DNA from: Thomasclavelia spiroformis DSM 1552
GTDB taxonomy: Bacteria; Bacillota_I; Bacilli_A; Erysipelotrichales; Coprobacillaceae
DNA length: 64,000 nucleotides
Reading direction: 5' to 3'
NCBI RefSeq assembly: GCF_025149465.1
Contig: NZ_CP102275.1
Span: forward strand, 930,001-994,000
Of the stretch, positions 34,520 to 43,685 are shown one piece after another (position 1 is the stretch's first letter; each line of letters begins with the position of its first letter). The translations under genes and the position numbers were made by a program. The notes beneath the pieces are model-generated. The model did no database searches, was not told the DNA's origin, and saw only the letters and a list, made by a program, of their open reading frames with translations.

Positions 34520-35109
34520 TGGAAGAGACTGATTATTTAGATATTATTGAAGGAATGTTGTATCTTGTTGGTGATGATGGGGTTGATCTTAAACAAATTG
34601 CCGGTGTACTAGAAATAAGTAAAAAAGAAGCTGCTAATTTAATGAAAGAATTTGAAAATTTGTATGAACAAAGACAAATTAAAGGAATAACATTAGTTAA
34701 TTTTGGTGGTCGTTATAAATTAGCTACTAATAGTAATTATTTTTCATATTATCAAAAGATGGTTGAACAAAGTAGTGCGAGTCTTTCTAATGCTGCATTA
34801 GAAACATTAGCAATTATTGCTTATAATCAACCAATTACAAGAGTAGGAATAGAGGATATTCGTGGCGTTGGATGTGATGCAATGATTCGTAAATTAATTG
34901 CTAAGGCGTTAATTAAAGAAGTTGGACGTGAAGATAGCCCTGGAATGCCAATTTTATATGGTGTAACTGATGAATTTATGGATACTTTTGGGCTTACATC
35001 ATTAGATGAGTTACCAAATTTAGCAGATATTGTTGAAATTGATGAACAAAAAGATATTTTTGAAACAAGATATCATGAAAATATAGAGGCTGATAATGAA
35101 AGCCATTAA
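34519..35109 (+). CDS. scpB: Segregation and condensation protein B
   Basis: 196 aa with two winged-helix domains. IIEGMLYLVGDDGV begins the first, and LETLAIIAYNQPITRVGIEDIRG and GRED.PGMPILYGVT the second. It starts on the scpA stop and partners ScpA. GAGGGGAAGG precedes the ATG. Confidence 0.95.
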   Translation: MEETDYLDIIEGMLYLVGDDGVDLKQIAGVLEISKKEAANLMKEFENLYEQRQIKGITLVNFGGRYKLATNSNYFSYYQKMVEQSSASLSNAALETLAIIAYNQPITRVGIEDIRGVGCDAMIRKLIAKALIKEVGREDSPGMPILYGVTDEFMDTFGLTSLDELPNLADIVEIDEQKDIFETRYHENIEADNESH

Positions 35110-35614
35110 GCATTTTAAAACAATTACGAAACATAAGTTTTATGTAATGAAATTATGTTTTCGTTTTGGACTATATAAACAAGGATTGCTTCATGATTTA
35201 TCCAAATATACATGGAGTGAATTTGCAACTGGGGCTAAATATTATTTAGGTTATAAATCTCCTAACAGTAATGAAAGAGATACGATTGGATATAGCAGTG
35301 CTTGGTTACATCATAAGGGTAGAAATAAACATCATTGGGAATATTGGATTGATTTTACAAGTAAAGGAATCATTGCAATTGAAATGCCAATTAAATATGT
35401 AGTAGAAATGTTTTGTGATCGTGTCGCAGCGACGATGGTTTATCGTGGTGTTGATTTTGATAATCAAGCACCGCTTGATTATTATAATAAAACAAGGTTT
35501 TATTATGTTATAAATGAAAAGACTGATGCTATTTTAAAGGATATGTTAAAACATTTGGCTAATTCTTCATTAGATGAAACGATTGAATATATTAAAAAAA
35601 TTTATTTGAGTTAG
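35096..35614 (+). CDS. DUF5662 family protein
   Basis: 172 aa of unknown function. It has an HD-like cluster, LLHDLSKYTWSEF near residue 33 and WLHHKGRNKHHWEYW near residue 76, reminiscent of metal-dependent phosphohydrolases. The start overlaps the end of scpB by 14 bases and it shares that operon. Confidence 0.8.
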   Translation: MKAIKHFKTITKHKFYVMKLCFRFGLYKQGLLHDLSKYTWSEFATGAKYYLGYKSPNSNERDTIGYSSAWLHHKGRNKHHWEYWIDFTSKGIIAIEMPIKYVVEMFCDRVAATMVYRGVDFDNQAPLDYYNKTRFYYVINEKTDAILKDMLKHLANSSLDETIEYIKKIYLS

Positions 35615-35651
35615 TTTAATAATTAAATAAAAATATTTAAATAATAAAATT

Positions 35652-35698
35652 AAAACCTCTAAAAACGACCTATTTATCGGTGGTTTAGAGGTTTTCTT
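35652..35698 (+). terminator. Rho-independent terminator after the scpAB operon
   Basis: Stem AAAACCTCTAAA/TTTAGAGGTTTT with inner GACC/GGT pairing, followed by a T-rich tract. Confidence 0.8.
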
Positions 35699-35771
35699 TT
35701 ATTTGAGATTTTAAGAGATATGATAAATATTCTCATCGTTTATATAATACGCGTTAATTATTTTATTTAGA

Positions 35772-36278
35772 TTATTGTGGCATATTTTTTTGAGAGATTA
35801 ATATATTGTATATTTCATCTGCAGATTCTTGCATACCACGTGCAATCCATTCTTCGATCCATCCATAGATACCATAAGAAACAAAAGCAACCGAATATGC
35901 AGCAACATTAGGAAGTTCCTGGTCTTTTGTGATGAGTCGTTTCAATGTATCCTTAAATAGATAAAGTAATCCTTTTGTATAAAGTAATGTATAAAAATCT
36001 CGATAGGAAACGAGATGTTCGAACAATTTTTTTAATAATTTATCCATTGATAATGAATCCGTATTGGATTCTCCCCATTCTTTGATAATGAAAAATAGGT
36101 ATTGTTCTAAAATATCTTCTTTTCGTTTGTAGTTACGATAAAAGGAAACTCGACCAACTTGAGCTCTGGTTGTAATTTCTCTAATTGATATTTCATTTAA
36201 ATCCTTTTCTTTCAACAATTCTAATAAAGCCTTTGTTATTTCGCTTTTTACATATTGATTTTTTTTAAGATTATCCAC
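35772..36278 (-). CDS. TetR family transcriptional regulator
   Basis: 168 aa. The N-terminal HTH is at residues ~12-55 (ISIREITTRAQVGRVSFYRNYKRKEDILEQY). It is followed by the helical ligand domain of the TetR_C type seen in DhaS-like and SMU.134-like regulators. AAGGAGAG precedes the start. It is divergent from the small membrane protein/hydrolase operon, with an inverted repeat between them, and so is probably its repressor. Confidence 0.9.
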   Translation of the reverse strand: MDNLKKNQYVKSEITKALLELLKEKDLNEISIREITTRAQVGRVSFYRNYKRKEDILEQYLFFIIKEWGESNTDSLSMDKLLKKLFEHLVSYRDFYTLLYTKGLLYLFKDTLKRLITKDQELPNVAAYSVAFVSYGIYGWIEEWIARGMQESADEIYNILISQKNMPQ

Positions 36279-36342
36279 GATGATACACTCTCCTTTATTT
36301 TGTTACATTTTTGTCTTCCCTATTGAAAAGACCATATTCTCA

Positions 36343-36381
36343 TGATACACTTGTTTCATCTTGATGATACAAGTGTTACAT
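36343..36381. promoter_or_regulatory. Candidate TetR operator
   Basis: ACACTTGT (36347-36354) and ACAAGTGT (36369-36376) are perfect inverted arms. Each lies in a longer related copy, GATGAAACAAGTGTATCA on the minus strand and GATGATACAAGTGT on the plus strand. The pair sits in the divergent region between the TetR gene and the operon starting at 36438. Confidence 0.6.
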
Positions 36382-36437
36382 CTAAATCTTAACACAAATA
36401 AGATACTCGTCAAGAATATATTGTCGGAGGAATAAAA

Positions 36438-36572
36438 ATGGAACTTACAAAGTCTCGAATTTTAATTTTGATTGTGATTACAGTAATTGCCTTTATATTA
36501 GGAAGATTAGCGTTTCGTACATTTTTGAACATTTTACTAGGTGGAACTTTATTTGGAGGTAACTTATTTTGA
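36438..36572 (+). CDS. Small membrane protein (44 aa)
   Basis: A short gene with a strong GGAGG site seven bases before its ATG. The product MELTKSRILILIVITVIAFI... has one long hydrophobic helix and ends LLGGTLFGGNLF. Its stop overlaps the TTG start of the hydrolase gene, so the two are coupled. No homolog is recognised; the position and ribosome site argue that it is real. Confidence 0.65.
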   Translation: MELTKSRILILIVITVIAFILGRLAFRTFLNILLGGTLFGGNLF

Positions 36573-37555
36573 ATAAAACGAATAGAAAAAGAGGAAAAGT
36601 TATGTTTGTAATAATATGTGTGATTATCTTTACAATTTCATTTGGACTAGGTATCGCTTTAAAAATCGCAATAAAACAATCTTGGGCAAAGAATTATGAA
36701 GTTGAATTTACAGATGAGATAGGAATACTTTATAAAGATATATCTTATGATGAAAAAGAAGCAAATAAATTTGATATGTATTTGCCAAAAGATGGCACAA
36801 AGGATACATATAGTTTGGTTGTCTATTTACATGCAGGCGGTTTTACATCAGGCGATAAAGCAGGTGATAAAGGTGTATTGTCGTGGTTATGTTCCAAAGG
36901 CTATGTAGCAGTTGGTATTAATTACACATTATTCAACGAAAACAACCCCACTGCAAATATATATTCACAATCTGTTGAAATCAAAGAGGCTATGCCTAAA
37001 GTCATTGAAGAAGCAAAAAAATATGGTTACAATATAAATGAAATGGCAATTGCCGGTGGATCAGCTGGTCATGCCCTTGCGATGATCTATGCTTATCGTG
37101 ATGCAGATACTTCTCCTGTTCCAGTAAAACTATTATTTGGAGCAGTAGGTCCATCTAGTTTCTATGTAGAAGATTGGGATATCTATGGCTTTGATCAAGA
37201 TAACGAAGATGCAAGAAAAGGTGCTGCTGGATTATTTAGTGTCATGAGCGGACAAGAAATAACTATTGAAATGATTGAGAATGGATCTTATCTTGAAAAA
37301 TTAAAACCAATATCAGCCCTCATGTGGATTGATAAAAATACAGTACCAAGTGTTGTGGCTTATGGTAAATATGATAAAATTCAACCTTACAAGGGTTCTC
37401 AAAGATTATTAAAAGCTTATCAAGACAATCATATAGATTACCAATATTTTGAAGCAAAACATTCTGGGCATGGACTTCAAAATGACAATCAAGTATATAA
37501 AGAATATATGGAAGCAGTAGAAGAGTATTTGAATAAATATTTACCTGCAAGATAG
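36569..37555 (+). CDS. Membrane-anchored alpha/beta hydrolase (BD-FAE/esterase-like)
   Basis: 328 aa. An N-terminal membrane helix (about 12-32) anchors an extracytoplasmic hydrolase. The oxyanion motif is LHAGGF, the nucleophile elbow GGSAGH, the likely acid YGKYDKIQP and the base HSGHGL. This fits carboxylesterase/feruloyl-esterase-type folds. The start is TTG 36569 (GGAGG at 36554-36558, spacing 10); an ATG at 36602 is the alternative. It is followed 8 bases later by a second hydrolase gene. The substrate is unknown. Confidence 0.82.
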   Translation: MNKTNRKRGKVMFVIICVIIFTISFGLGIALKIAIKQSWAKNYEVEFTDEIGILYKDISYDEKEANKFDMYLPKDGTKDTYSLVVYLHAGGFTSGDKAGDKGVLSWLCSKGYVAVGINYTLFNENNPTANIYSQSVEIKEAMPKVIEEAKKYGYNINEMAIAGGSAGHALAMIYAYRDADTSPVPVKLLFGAVGPSSFYVEDWDIYGFDQDNEDARKGAAGLFSVMSGQEITIEMIENGSYLEKLKPISALMWIDKNTVPSVVAYGKYDKIQPYKGSQRLLKAYQDNHIDYQYFEAKHSGHGLQNDNQVYKEYMEAVEEYLNKYLPAR

Positions 37556-37563
37556 GACAAAAT

Positions 37564-38496
37564 ATGAAAATACTATTTGAAATCATTGGAATTATTGTAT
37601 TAATTATCATCGTATTAATAGTCTTGTTTTTGATTGGGTTAGCAATAGTGCCAACTGTTCCAAATAAATATATAAGTAAAGTTGAAACAGGAGGAATAAT
37701 AGAAGAAAAGTATTTGAAAATGGGTTCTTACGCTATAAATCATACTACATTTAAAGGTAGTGAACTGACAAAGTTGTACACCATTTATTATCCAAAAGAA
37801 TTAGAAATAAAGGATAAAGAATATCCTGTTATTTTCGTGTTAAATGGAACAGGAGTATTGCCTAAAAAGTGCAAGGCTTTATTTGAACATCTTTCTTCTT
37901 GGAAATTTATTGTAGTGGGGAATGATGATCCTAGTACAGGAAATGGAAAATCAAGTGATGAAACAATGGATTTTATCTTTTCTTTAAATGAGAGTAAAGG
38001 GAGTATATTCTATCATCAAATTGATTTAGAGAATATTGGAATTATAGGACACTCTCAAGGTGGTGCCGGAGTGTTTAGTGCTTTATCTTTTTCAAAGTAC
38101 AAAGATTATTATAAAACAGGTGTATCATTATCTCCAACACATGAAGAGGTAGCTCATGCGTTTGGATGGAATTACGATTTAAGTAAAATAAATGTTCCTA
38201 TTATTATGTTTGCAGGTACAAAAGGAGATTTTGAAACAAAATTGGTTATACCATTAGATAAAATGATTAAAATGTATGATAAAATACCATCTTCAAAAAT
38301 AATGGCAAGAAGAATAGGTGTAGAGCATGGACAAATGTTGTATTCAGTTGATGGTTATATAACTGCGTGGTTTATGTGGCAATTACAAGAGGATAAAAAA
38401 GCAAGTAATGCATTTCTTGGAGAAAAATCAGAATTTTTAAATAACAAATTATATACGGACATTAATATTAATCTAAAGATCGAAAGCAAAAAGTAG
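37564..38496 (+). CDS. Membrane-anchored alpha/beta hydrolase (chlorophyllase/dienelactone hydrolase-like)
   Basis: 310 aa. The N-terminal helix (about 7-28) is followed by a hydrolase domain with FVLNGTG near the oxyanion hole. The nucleophile is in GHSQGGAGVF, a probable acid in GTKGDFETK, and the catalytic His in VEHGQML. Its sequence differs from the preceding hydrolase, so this is not a simple duplication. It is the last gene of the TetR-controlled operon. The substrate is unknown. Confidence 0.8.
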   Translation: MKILFEIIGIIVLIIIVLIVLFLIGLAIVPTVPNKYISKVETGGIIEEKYLKMGSYAINHTTFKGSELTKLYTIYYPKELEIKDKEYPVIFVLNGTGVLPKKCKALFEHLSSWKFIVVGNDDPSTGNGKSSDETMDFIFSLNESKGSIFYHQIDLENIGIIGHSQGGAGVFSALSFSKYKDYYKTGVSLSPTHEEVAHAFGWNYDLSKINVPIIMFAGTKGDFETKLVIPLDKMIKMYDKIPSSKIMARRIGVEHGQMLYSVDGYITAWFMWQLQEDKKASNAFLGEKSEFLNNKLYTDININLKIESKK

Positions 38497-38497
38497 T

Positions 38498-38532
38498 CTC
38501 TAAATACTTTATTAATGTTTTAGAGTTTTTTT
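38498..38532 (+). terminator. Rho-independent terminator after the hydrolase operon
   Basis: Stem CTCTAAA(TAC)/(GT)TTTAGAG around an AT-rich loop, then T7. Confidence 0.75.
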
Positions 38533-39586
38533 ATAATTTGATGTAAATAAAAATTATATGATCATTTTCATCATTTGAATGATAAAATCTGCTAATATGT
38601 AGGTAATCTTATTTTGTTTAGGTATAAGTGTGAGCAAGTATTTAAGTTTGTTTGAATATTTTTTTGATTGAGAAGTTCACTAATTGTAAGAGATCTATGA
38701 TTTTTTTATGAGCGAACTCACGTGTGAATATGATTTTTTTTACGTTAACTAACGGACTATATTTTTTATTTCACTATATAATGGGCTTTAAATTGTTATA
38801 AATAATCTTTCGCTTGATTTATAGTCATATGTGGTTTCAGAAAATTTTTTAATTAGCTTTATAATTAATAATGGTAAAGTAGTAATTATTTTGACTATTT
38901 TAGTTTTTTGATAATTTCTTTCTTATTTATTGTAGCATAACTTTAATTGATGAATATGGTGTTGTTAATATAATTAAAATTATTTAAAGTAAAAGTAAAT
39001 ATCTCAACTTTATATACATCGATATAAAAGATTACTTTATCGATTGAACGAAGAAAGTGGCTAAATGAATTAAATAACATAAAAAATAATGTAAAATTTT
39101 AAATTATAGGAAATATATTTAGCAATAGTAATTGTATACATAGTAGCTATAAAATGAAATATCATCGACGGAAGCTAAATTATTTTTTAATTGATTTTTT
39201 TAAGATATACTAAATGAGCTGTTATTTTTACCATTAATATTTCACTTGATAACTGGTCACAGATATAAGCAATAACGAAATGCTAACTAAAATCATATAA
39301 GATAAATTCTTCATTATTTATATTTAATATTGCCATATCATTTTATCAAATCAAAGATAGATTGAATTCTAAAAAAATTGAAATTACTTAACTGTAACAC
39401 ATCAATTAAATTAGTTTGAATTTTATAGTAATATTGTATAGAGATTATAAATATTATTCAAAATTATCAAAGAAAATGTATTAAAAAACTTTTTGAAATA
39501 TTATTTTAAATTAAAAAGAGTCAATTTATAAGTAGATACAGCAAAATCAATTATCTAAAATTACCAGTACTATTACAAAATAAAAA
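38533..39586. other. 1.05-kb non-coding AT-rich stretch
   Basis: No open frame of useful length on either strand, no recognisable RNA gene, and stops in all frames. Scattered T tracts suggest old, fully decayed coding or mobile DNA. I could not identify the ancestor. One local feature is the short inverted GTTCACTAA...GAGCGAAC pair near 38670-38715. Confidence 0.5.
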
Positions 39587-39620
39587 GGGAGATAATCATA
39601 AAAATTATGATTTATCTCCC
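39583..39620 (-). terminator. Terminator of the hydrogenase operon (minus strand)
   Basis: GGGAGATAA and TTATCTCCC arms with an inner TCATAA/TTATGA stem. On the minus strand the hairpin is followed by TTTTTATT. It lies about 130 bases beyond the hydA stop. Confidence 0.8.
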
Positions 39621-39688
39621 TGGTAAATAAATTTAATGTTGTTCGTTTTTAATGCTATTCATAAAATCTCCAATCTTATGAGTTTTTA

Positions 39689-39748
39689 TTAACCTACTAA
39701 TAATAAAAGTGTTACTAAACAAAATAAGTATTTAATTTTACTAGCCAT
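39689..39748 (-). CDS. Possible 19-aa hydrophobic peptide after hydA
   Basis: The minus strand reads TAATG, where the hydA stop codon overlaps an ATG. This opens MASKIKYLFCLVTLLLLVG then two stop codons. The peptide has a basic start and one hydrophobic helix. The coupled start is suggestive, but there is no independent ribosome site, and chance is possible in a sequence this AT-rich. Confidence 0.25.
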   Translation of the reverse strand: MASKIKYLFCLVTLLLLVG

Positions 39749-41496
39749 TATTTAAAACGTTCTTTTTTAGTGTAATGAGTGTGTAATAAATGATGCGCTT
39801 TTTCACTATTAGGTTCACCTAAAAAATCAGCATATAATTTTTGTATTTGAGAGTTTTTGTGTGATTTACGAACTGGTAATGATAAATCTTCATCATATAA
39901 TGCTTTAGCTCTTGCTTGTTTCCAGTCAAAGCCACTATTTCTAGTTAAAGCATTAATATATGATTGTCCACCACCATTTACACAACCACCTGGACAACCC
40001 ATTATTTCAATAAAATGATATTTAGAAGTACCATTTTTAATATCATCTAATAATGGTTTAGCTAAAGTCATACTATGTGCTACAGCAACATTAACAGTTA
40101 AATCACCGATTTTAATACTTGCTTCTTTAACTCCTTCTTCACCACGAACTGCATGATAATCTAGATTTGTTAAATCTTTTTTAGTAAGAACATCGACGAC
40201 AGTTCGTAAAGCAGCTTCCATTACACCACCGCTTGCTCCAAAGATAACTCCAGCTCCAGTATATTCACCAAACATATCTTGATCAAAGTCTTCGTCTTTT
40301 AAATCTTTAAAGTTGATACCAAACATTTTAATTAATTTTCCAAGTTCTCTAGTAGTCAATACAGAATCTACATCTTTTAGACCATCAGTTAAATTTTCTT
40401 CACGCTCTTTTTCACCTTTTTTAGCGACGCAAGGCATAATTGAAACAACATAAATATCTTTTGGATCAATGTTATTTTCTTTTGCATAATATGATTTAAG
40501 CATTGCTCCTAACATCATATGTGGTGATTTACAACTTGATAAATGATCTAATAATTCTGGGTATTCATGTTCAATATAATTGACCCAACCAGGACTACAA
40601 GAAGTAATCATTGGTAAAACACCATTGTTTTGAATACGACTAATAAATTCATGACCTTCTTCCATGATTGTTAAATCAGCACCAAAGTTTGTATCATAAA
40701 CTTTATCAAAGCCCATTAATTTTAAAGCATGAACCATTTTCCCAGTTACTCTAGTTCCAATTGGCATACCAAATTCTTCACCTAAACTGGCTCTAACAGC
40801 AGGAGCAGTTTGAACGATAACGTGTTTAGTTGGATCGTTTAAAGCTGCAATAACATCATGAACTTCTTCTTTTTCATGTAAAGCTCCAACTGGACATACA
40901 TTGATGCATTGACCGCATTGCATACAGTTTACATCTGCAAAACTTTTATCATATACAGGACCAACTTTAGTTTTAAAACCACGGTTCATAAATCCTAAAA
41001 TACCTAATCCTTGATGTTTTATACAAGTTTCAACGCAACGTCCACATAATACGCATTTTGATGTATCACGGACAATTCCAGGTGAAACTTCATCAAAAGT
41101 TGGACTTGATTTTTCACCAGCAAAAGCATCTTCACGTACACCTAATTCTTGACATAATCTTTGTAATTCGCAATTTGTATTACGAATACAAGATAAACAG
41201 TCTTTAGAGTGATTTGAAACAATTAATTCAACAACTCTTCTTCTTGCATCTAGAGCACGTTGTGAGTTTGTTTTAACAACTAATCCTTCTCTTACTGGAT
41301 ATACACAGGCTGCACATAAAGTACGCGCACCTTCAATTTCTACTTGACAAACACGGCATGCGCCAGTACCTGTAACATCTTTTAAATAGCATAAAGTAGG
41401 GATATGGATGCCGTTATTTTTGGCAGCTTCTAATACAGTTTGACCCTCATAAGCCTCTACTTCACGATTATTTATTTTCATTTTTATTTTCGACAT
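39748..41496 (-). CDS. hydA: [FeFe] hydrogenase catalytic subunit HydA (bifurcating type)
   Basis: 582 aa. The N-terminal [2Fe-2S] domain (CYLKDVTGTGACRVC) is followed by the His-ligated [4Fe-4S] motif HSKDCLSCIRNTNC. Two [4Fe-4S] ferredoxin motifs follow (CVLCGRCVETC, CMQCGQCINVCP). The H-cluster domain has L1 TSCSPGW, L2 MPCVAKKGEKEREE and L3 EIMGCPGGCVNGGGQ, then the small-subunit-like tail. It makes or uses H2 in the cytosol with HydB and HydC, coupling NADH and ferredoxin. The maturases HydE/F/G are not in this window. Confidence 0.95.
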   Translation of the reverse strand: MSKIKMKINNREVEAYEGQTVLEAAKNNGIHIPTLCYLKDVTGTGACRVCQVEIEGARTLCAACVYPVREGLVVKTNSQRALDARRRVVELIVSNHSKDCLSCIRNTNCELQRLCQELGVREDAFAGEKSSPTFDEVSPGIVRDTSKCVLCGRCVETCIKHQGLGILGFMNRGFKTKVGPVYDKSFADVNCMQCGQCINVCPVGALHEKEEVHDVIAALNDPTKHVIVQTAPAVRASLGEEFGMPIGTRVTGKMVHALKLMGFDKVYDTNFGADLTIMEEGHEFISRIQNNGVLPMITSCSPGWVNYIEHEYPELLDHLSSCKSPHMMLGAMLKSYYAKENNIDPKDIYVVSIMPCVAKKGEKEREENLTDGLKDVDSVLTTRELGKLIKMFGINFKDLKDEDFDQDMFGEYTGAGVIFGASGGVMEAALRTVVDVLTKKDLTNLDYHAVRGEEGVKEASIKIGDLTVNVAVAHSMTLAKPLLDDIKNGTSKYHFIEIMGCPGGCVNGGGQSYINALTRNSGFDWKQARAKALYDEDLSLPVRKSHKNSQIQKLYADFLGEPNSEKAHHLLHTHYTKKERFK

Positions 41497-41505
41497 TCCT
41501 TACAC

Positions 41506-43305
41506 CTACTTTCTTTCAATTACATTAAAGTGACAAGCTTTAATACATTGACCACATTTAATACATTTTTCTTGATCAATAACATATGGAACTTTACCAA
41601 GTTCACCATGAATAGCCCCAACTGGACATTGTTTAGCGCAAAGACCACATTTACGACATTTTTCTTCATCAATTACATATTGTAATAATTCTTTACATAC
41701 TCCAGCAGGACATTTTTTATCAACAATATGAGCAATGTATTCATCTCTAAATTGATGAATTGTTGATAAAACAGGATTTGGTGCAGTTTGTCCAAGACCA
41801 CATAAAGCGGTATCTTGGATTGTTGAAGCTAACATCTCAAGTTCATCAAGAGTTGCCATTGTTCCTTTTCCTTCACAAATTTGTTCAAGTAATTCAAGCA
41901 TACGTTTTGTTCCTACTCGACAAGGTGTACACTTACCACATGATTCATCAACAATAAAATCCATATAAAAACGAGCAACGTCAACCATACAATTATCTTC
42001 ATCTAAAACAATCATTCCACCTGATCCCATCATTGAACCTAATTTAACTAATTCATCAAAACCAATCGGTGTATCTAATTGTTCTTCGGTTAAACATCCT
42101 CCAGATGGTCCTCCGGTTTGAACTGCTTTAAAGCGTTTATGATTAGGACAACCACCACCAATTTCATAAATTACTTCACGCAAAGTAGTTCCCATTGGTA
42201 CTTCAATAAGCCCAGTATTAACAATTTTTCCCCCTAAAGCAAATACCTTAGTACCTGGAGATGTTTCAGTTCCAATTGATCTAAACCATTTTGCACCATG
42301 TTGAATGATTTGAGCGATATTTGCATATGTTTCAACATTGTTGATAATTGTTGGTTTTCCCCAAACTCCTTTATGAGCTGGAAAAGGTGGTTTAGGATTT
42401 GGCATTCCACGTTCTCCTTCAATTGACTTAATTAATGCTGTTTCTTCTCCACAAACAAAAGCTCCAGCACCTAAACGAATTTCCAAATCAAAATCAAATC
42501 CGCTATCAAAAATATTTTTGCCTAATAATCCTAACTCACGAGCTTGTTTGATTGCTGAAGTTAAGCGTTCTACGGCAATTGGATATTCCGCACGAATATA
42601 AATATATCCATGATTAGCACCAATTGCATATCCAGCAATTGCCATTGCTTCAATAACGCTATGAGGGTTACCTTCAAGAATTGAGCGGTCCATAAAAGCT
42701 CCTGGGTCACCTTCATCAGCATTACAAATTACATATTTTTCATCACCTGGTTCATCTAAAGCAAATTGCCATTTAACTCCGGTAGGGAAACCACCACCAC
42801 CACGGCCACGAAGTCCACTTTCTTTAATTACATCAACGACTTCTTGGCTAGTCATTTCCTGCAATACTTTAGCTAAGGCAAAATAACCATCTTTACCAAT
42901 ATATTCATTAATATTTTCAGGATCAATTACCCCACAATTATGAAGAGCAATTCTTTTTTGTTTATTATAAAATTTTGTATCATTAATATCATGAATTTCA
43001 CGAGTTTCTTCATTTGATTCATTCAACATTAAACGGTGAACAGGACGTCCTTTATAGAAATGTTCCATAACAATTTCTTTTACATCTTCTACTTTAACTG
43101 ATTTATAAATAATATTATCAGGATAAATAGAAATATTTGGACCAACTCCACATAAACCTAAACACCCAGTTCTTAAAACTTCGATTTCATTTTCAAGTCC
43201 AAGTGCTTTAATCTCTTTTTCAAATTCTGTAATTAGTTCACCAGAGTTACCAATAGTACAACCTGTACCGGCACAAACTAATACTTGGGTTCTTTTTGCT
43301 GGCAT
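41506..43305 (-). CDS. hydB: NADH-binding hydrogenase subunit HydB (NuoF-like)
   Basis: 599 aa. The N-terminal thioredoxin-like [2Fe-2S] domain (CAGTGCTIGN, GCLGLCG) comes first. Then come the 51-kDa FMN/NADH domain (GRGGGGFPTGVKW, NADEGDPGAFMDR), SLBB, the ESCGKCTPCRVGT [4Fe-4S] motif, and two C-terminal ferredoxin motifs (CRKCGLCAKQCP, CIKCGQCIKACH). This is the standard bifurcating HydB layout. AGGAGGTTAT precedes the start, and hydA begins 9 bases after its stop. Confidence 0.95.
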   Translation of the reverse strand: MPAKRTQVLVCAGTGCTIGNSGELITEFEKEIKALGLENEIEVLRTGCLGLCGVGPNISIYPDNIIYKSVKVEDVKEIVMEHFYKGRPVHRLMLNESNEETREIHDINDTKFYNKQKRIALHNCGVIDPENINEYIGKDGYFALAKVLQEMTSQEVVDVIKESGLRGRGGGGFPTGVKWQFALDEPGDEKYVICNADEGDPGAFMDRSILEGNPHSVIEAMAIAGYAIGANHGYIYIRAEYPIAVERLTSAIKQARELGLLGKNIFDSGFDFDLEIRLGAGAFVCGEETALIKSIEGERGMPNPKPPFPAHKGVWGKPTIINNVETYANIAQIIQHGAKWFRSIGTETSPGTKVFALGGKIVNTGLIEVPMGTTLREVIYEIGGGCPNHKRFKAVQTGGPSGGCLTEEQLDTPIGFDELVKLGSMMGSGGMIVLDEDNCMVDVARFYMDFIVDESCGKCTPCRVGTKRMLELLEQICEGKGTMATLDELEMLASTIQDTALCGLGQTAPNPVLSTIHQFRDEYIAHIVDKKCPAGVCKELLQYVIDEEKCRKCGLCAKQCPVGAIHGELGKVPYVIDQEKCIKCGQCIKACHFNVIERK

Positions 43306-43316
43306 CTTATAACCTC

Positions 43317-43685
43317 CTATTTTTTATAATGTCCAATTGTATATTCATCGATTATTTTATCGTTTTTTAAATGTTCTTTAGCAATTTCTTTTGCTTTTTT
43401 AGCATCAACTAGAACATATGTTGTTTTATTGTCATCACGATCAAATACTTCTACAATTGGTTCAAGTGTACACATTCCAATACAGCCAGTTTGTAGTACT
43501 GTAGCCGGTAAATCATTATTAGCAACTTCTTCTACTAAAGTATTTAATACCGGTCTAGCTCCTGCGGCAATTCCACATGTTGCCATCCCTACAACAACTC
43601 GATATTTTTGTTTATCATCTGAGCGCATTGTCATATTATTTCTTGCTTTATCACGAATCTTTTTTAAATCTTCTATGGATTTCAT
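43317..43685 (-). CDS. Thioredoxin-like [2Fe-2S] ferredoxin in the hydrogenase operon
   Basis: 122 aa starting at MKSIEDLKKIRDK, with AAAGGAGGG 5' of it. The four cluster cysteines are two in GMATCGIAAGAR... and LQTGCIGMCTLEP, the NuoE-C-terminal/HydB-N-terminal type, although the first pair is reduced to one visible Cys. The start overlaps the stop of the ATPase-fold gene (ATGA). It probably shuttles electrons to or docks on HydB. Confidence 0.82.
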   Translation of the reverse strand: MKSIEDLKKIRDKARNNMTMRSDDKQKYRVVVGMATCGIAAGARPVLNTLVEEVANNDLPATVLQTGCIGMCTLEPIVEVFDRDDNKTTYVLVDAKKAKEIAKEHLKNDKIIDEYTIGHYKK

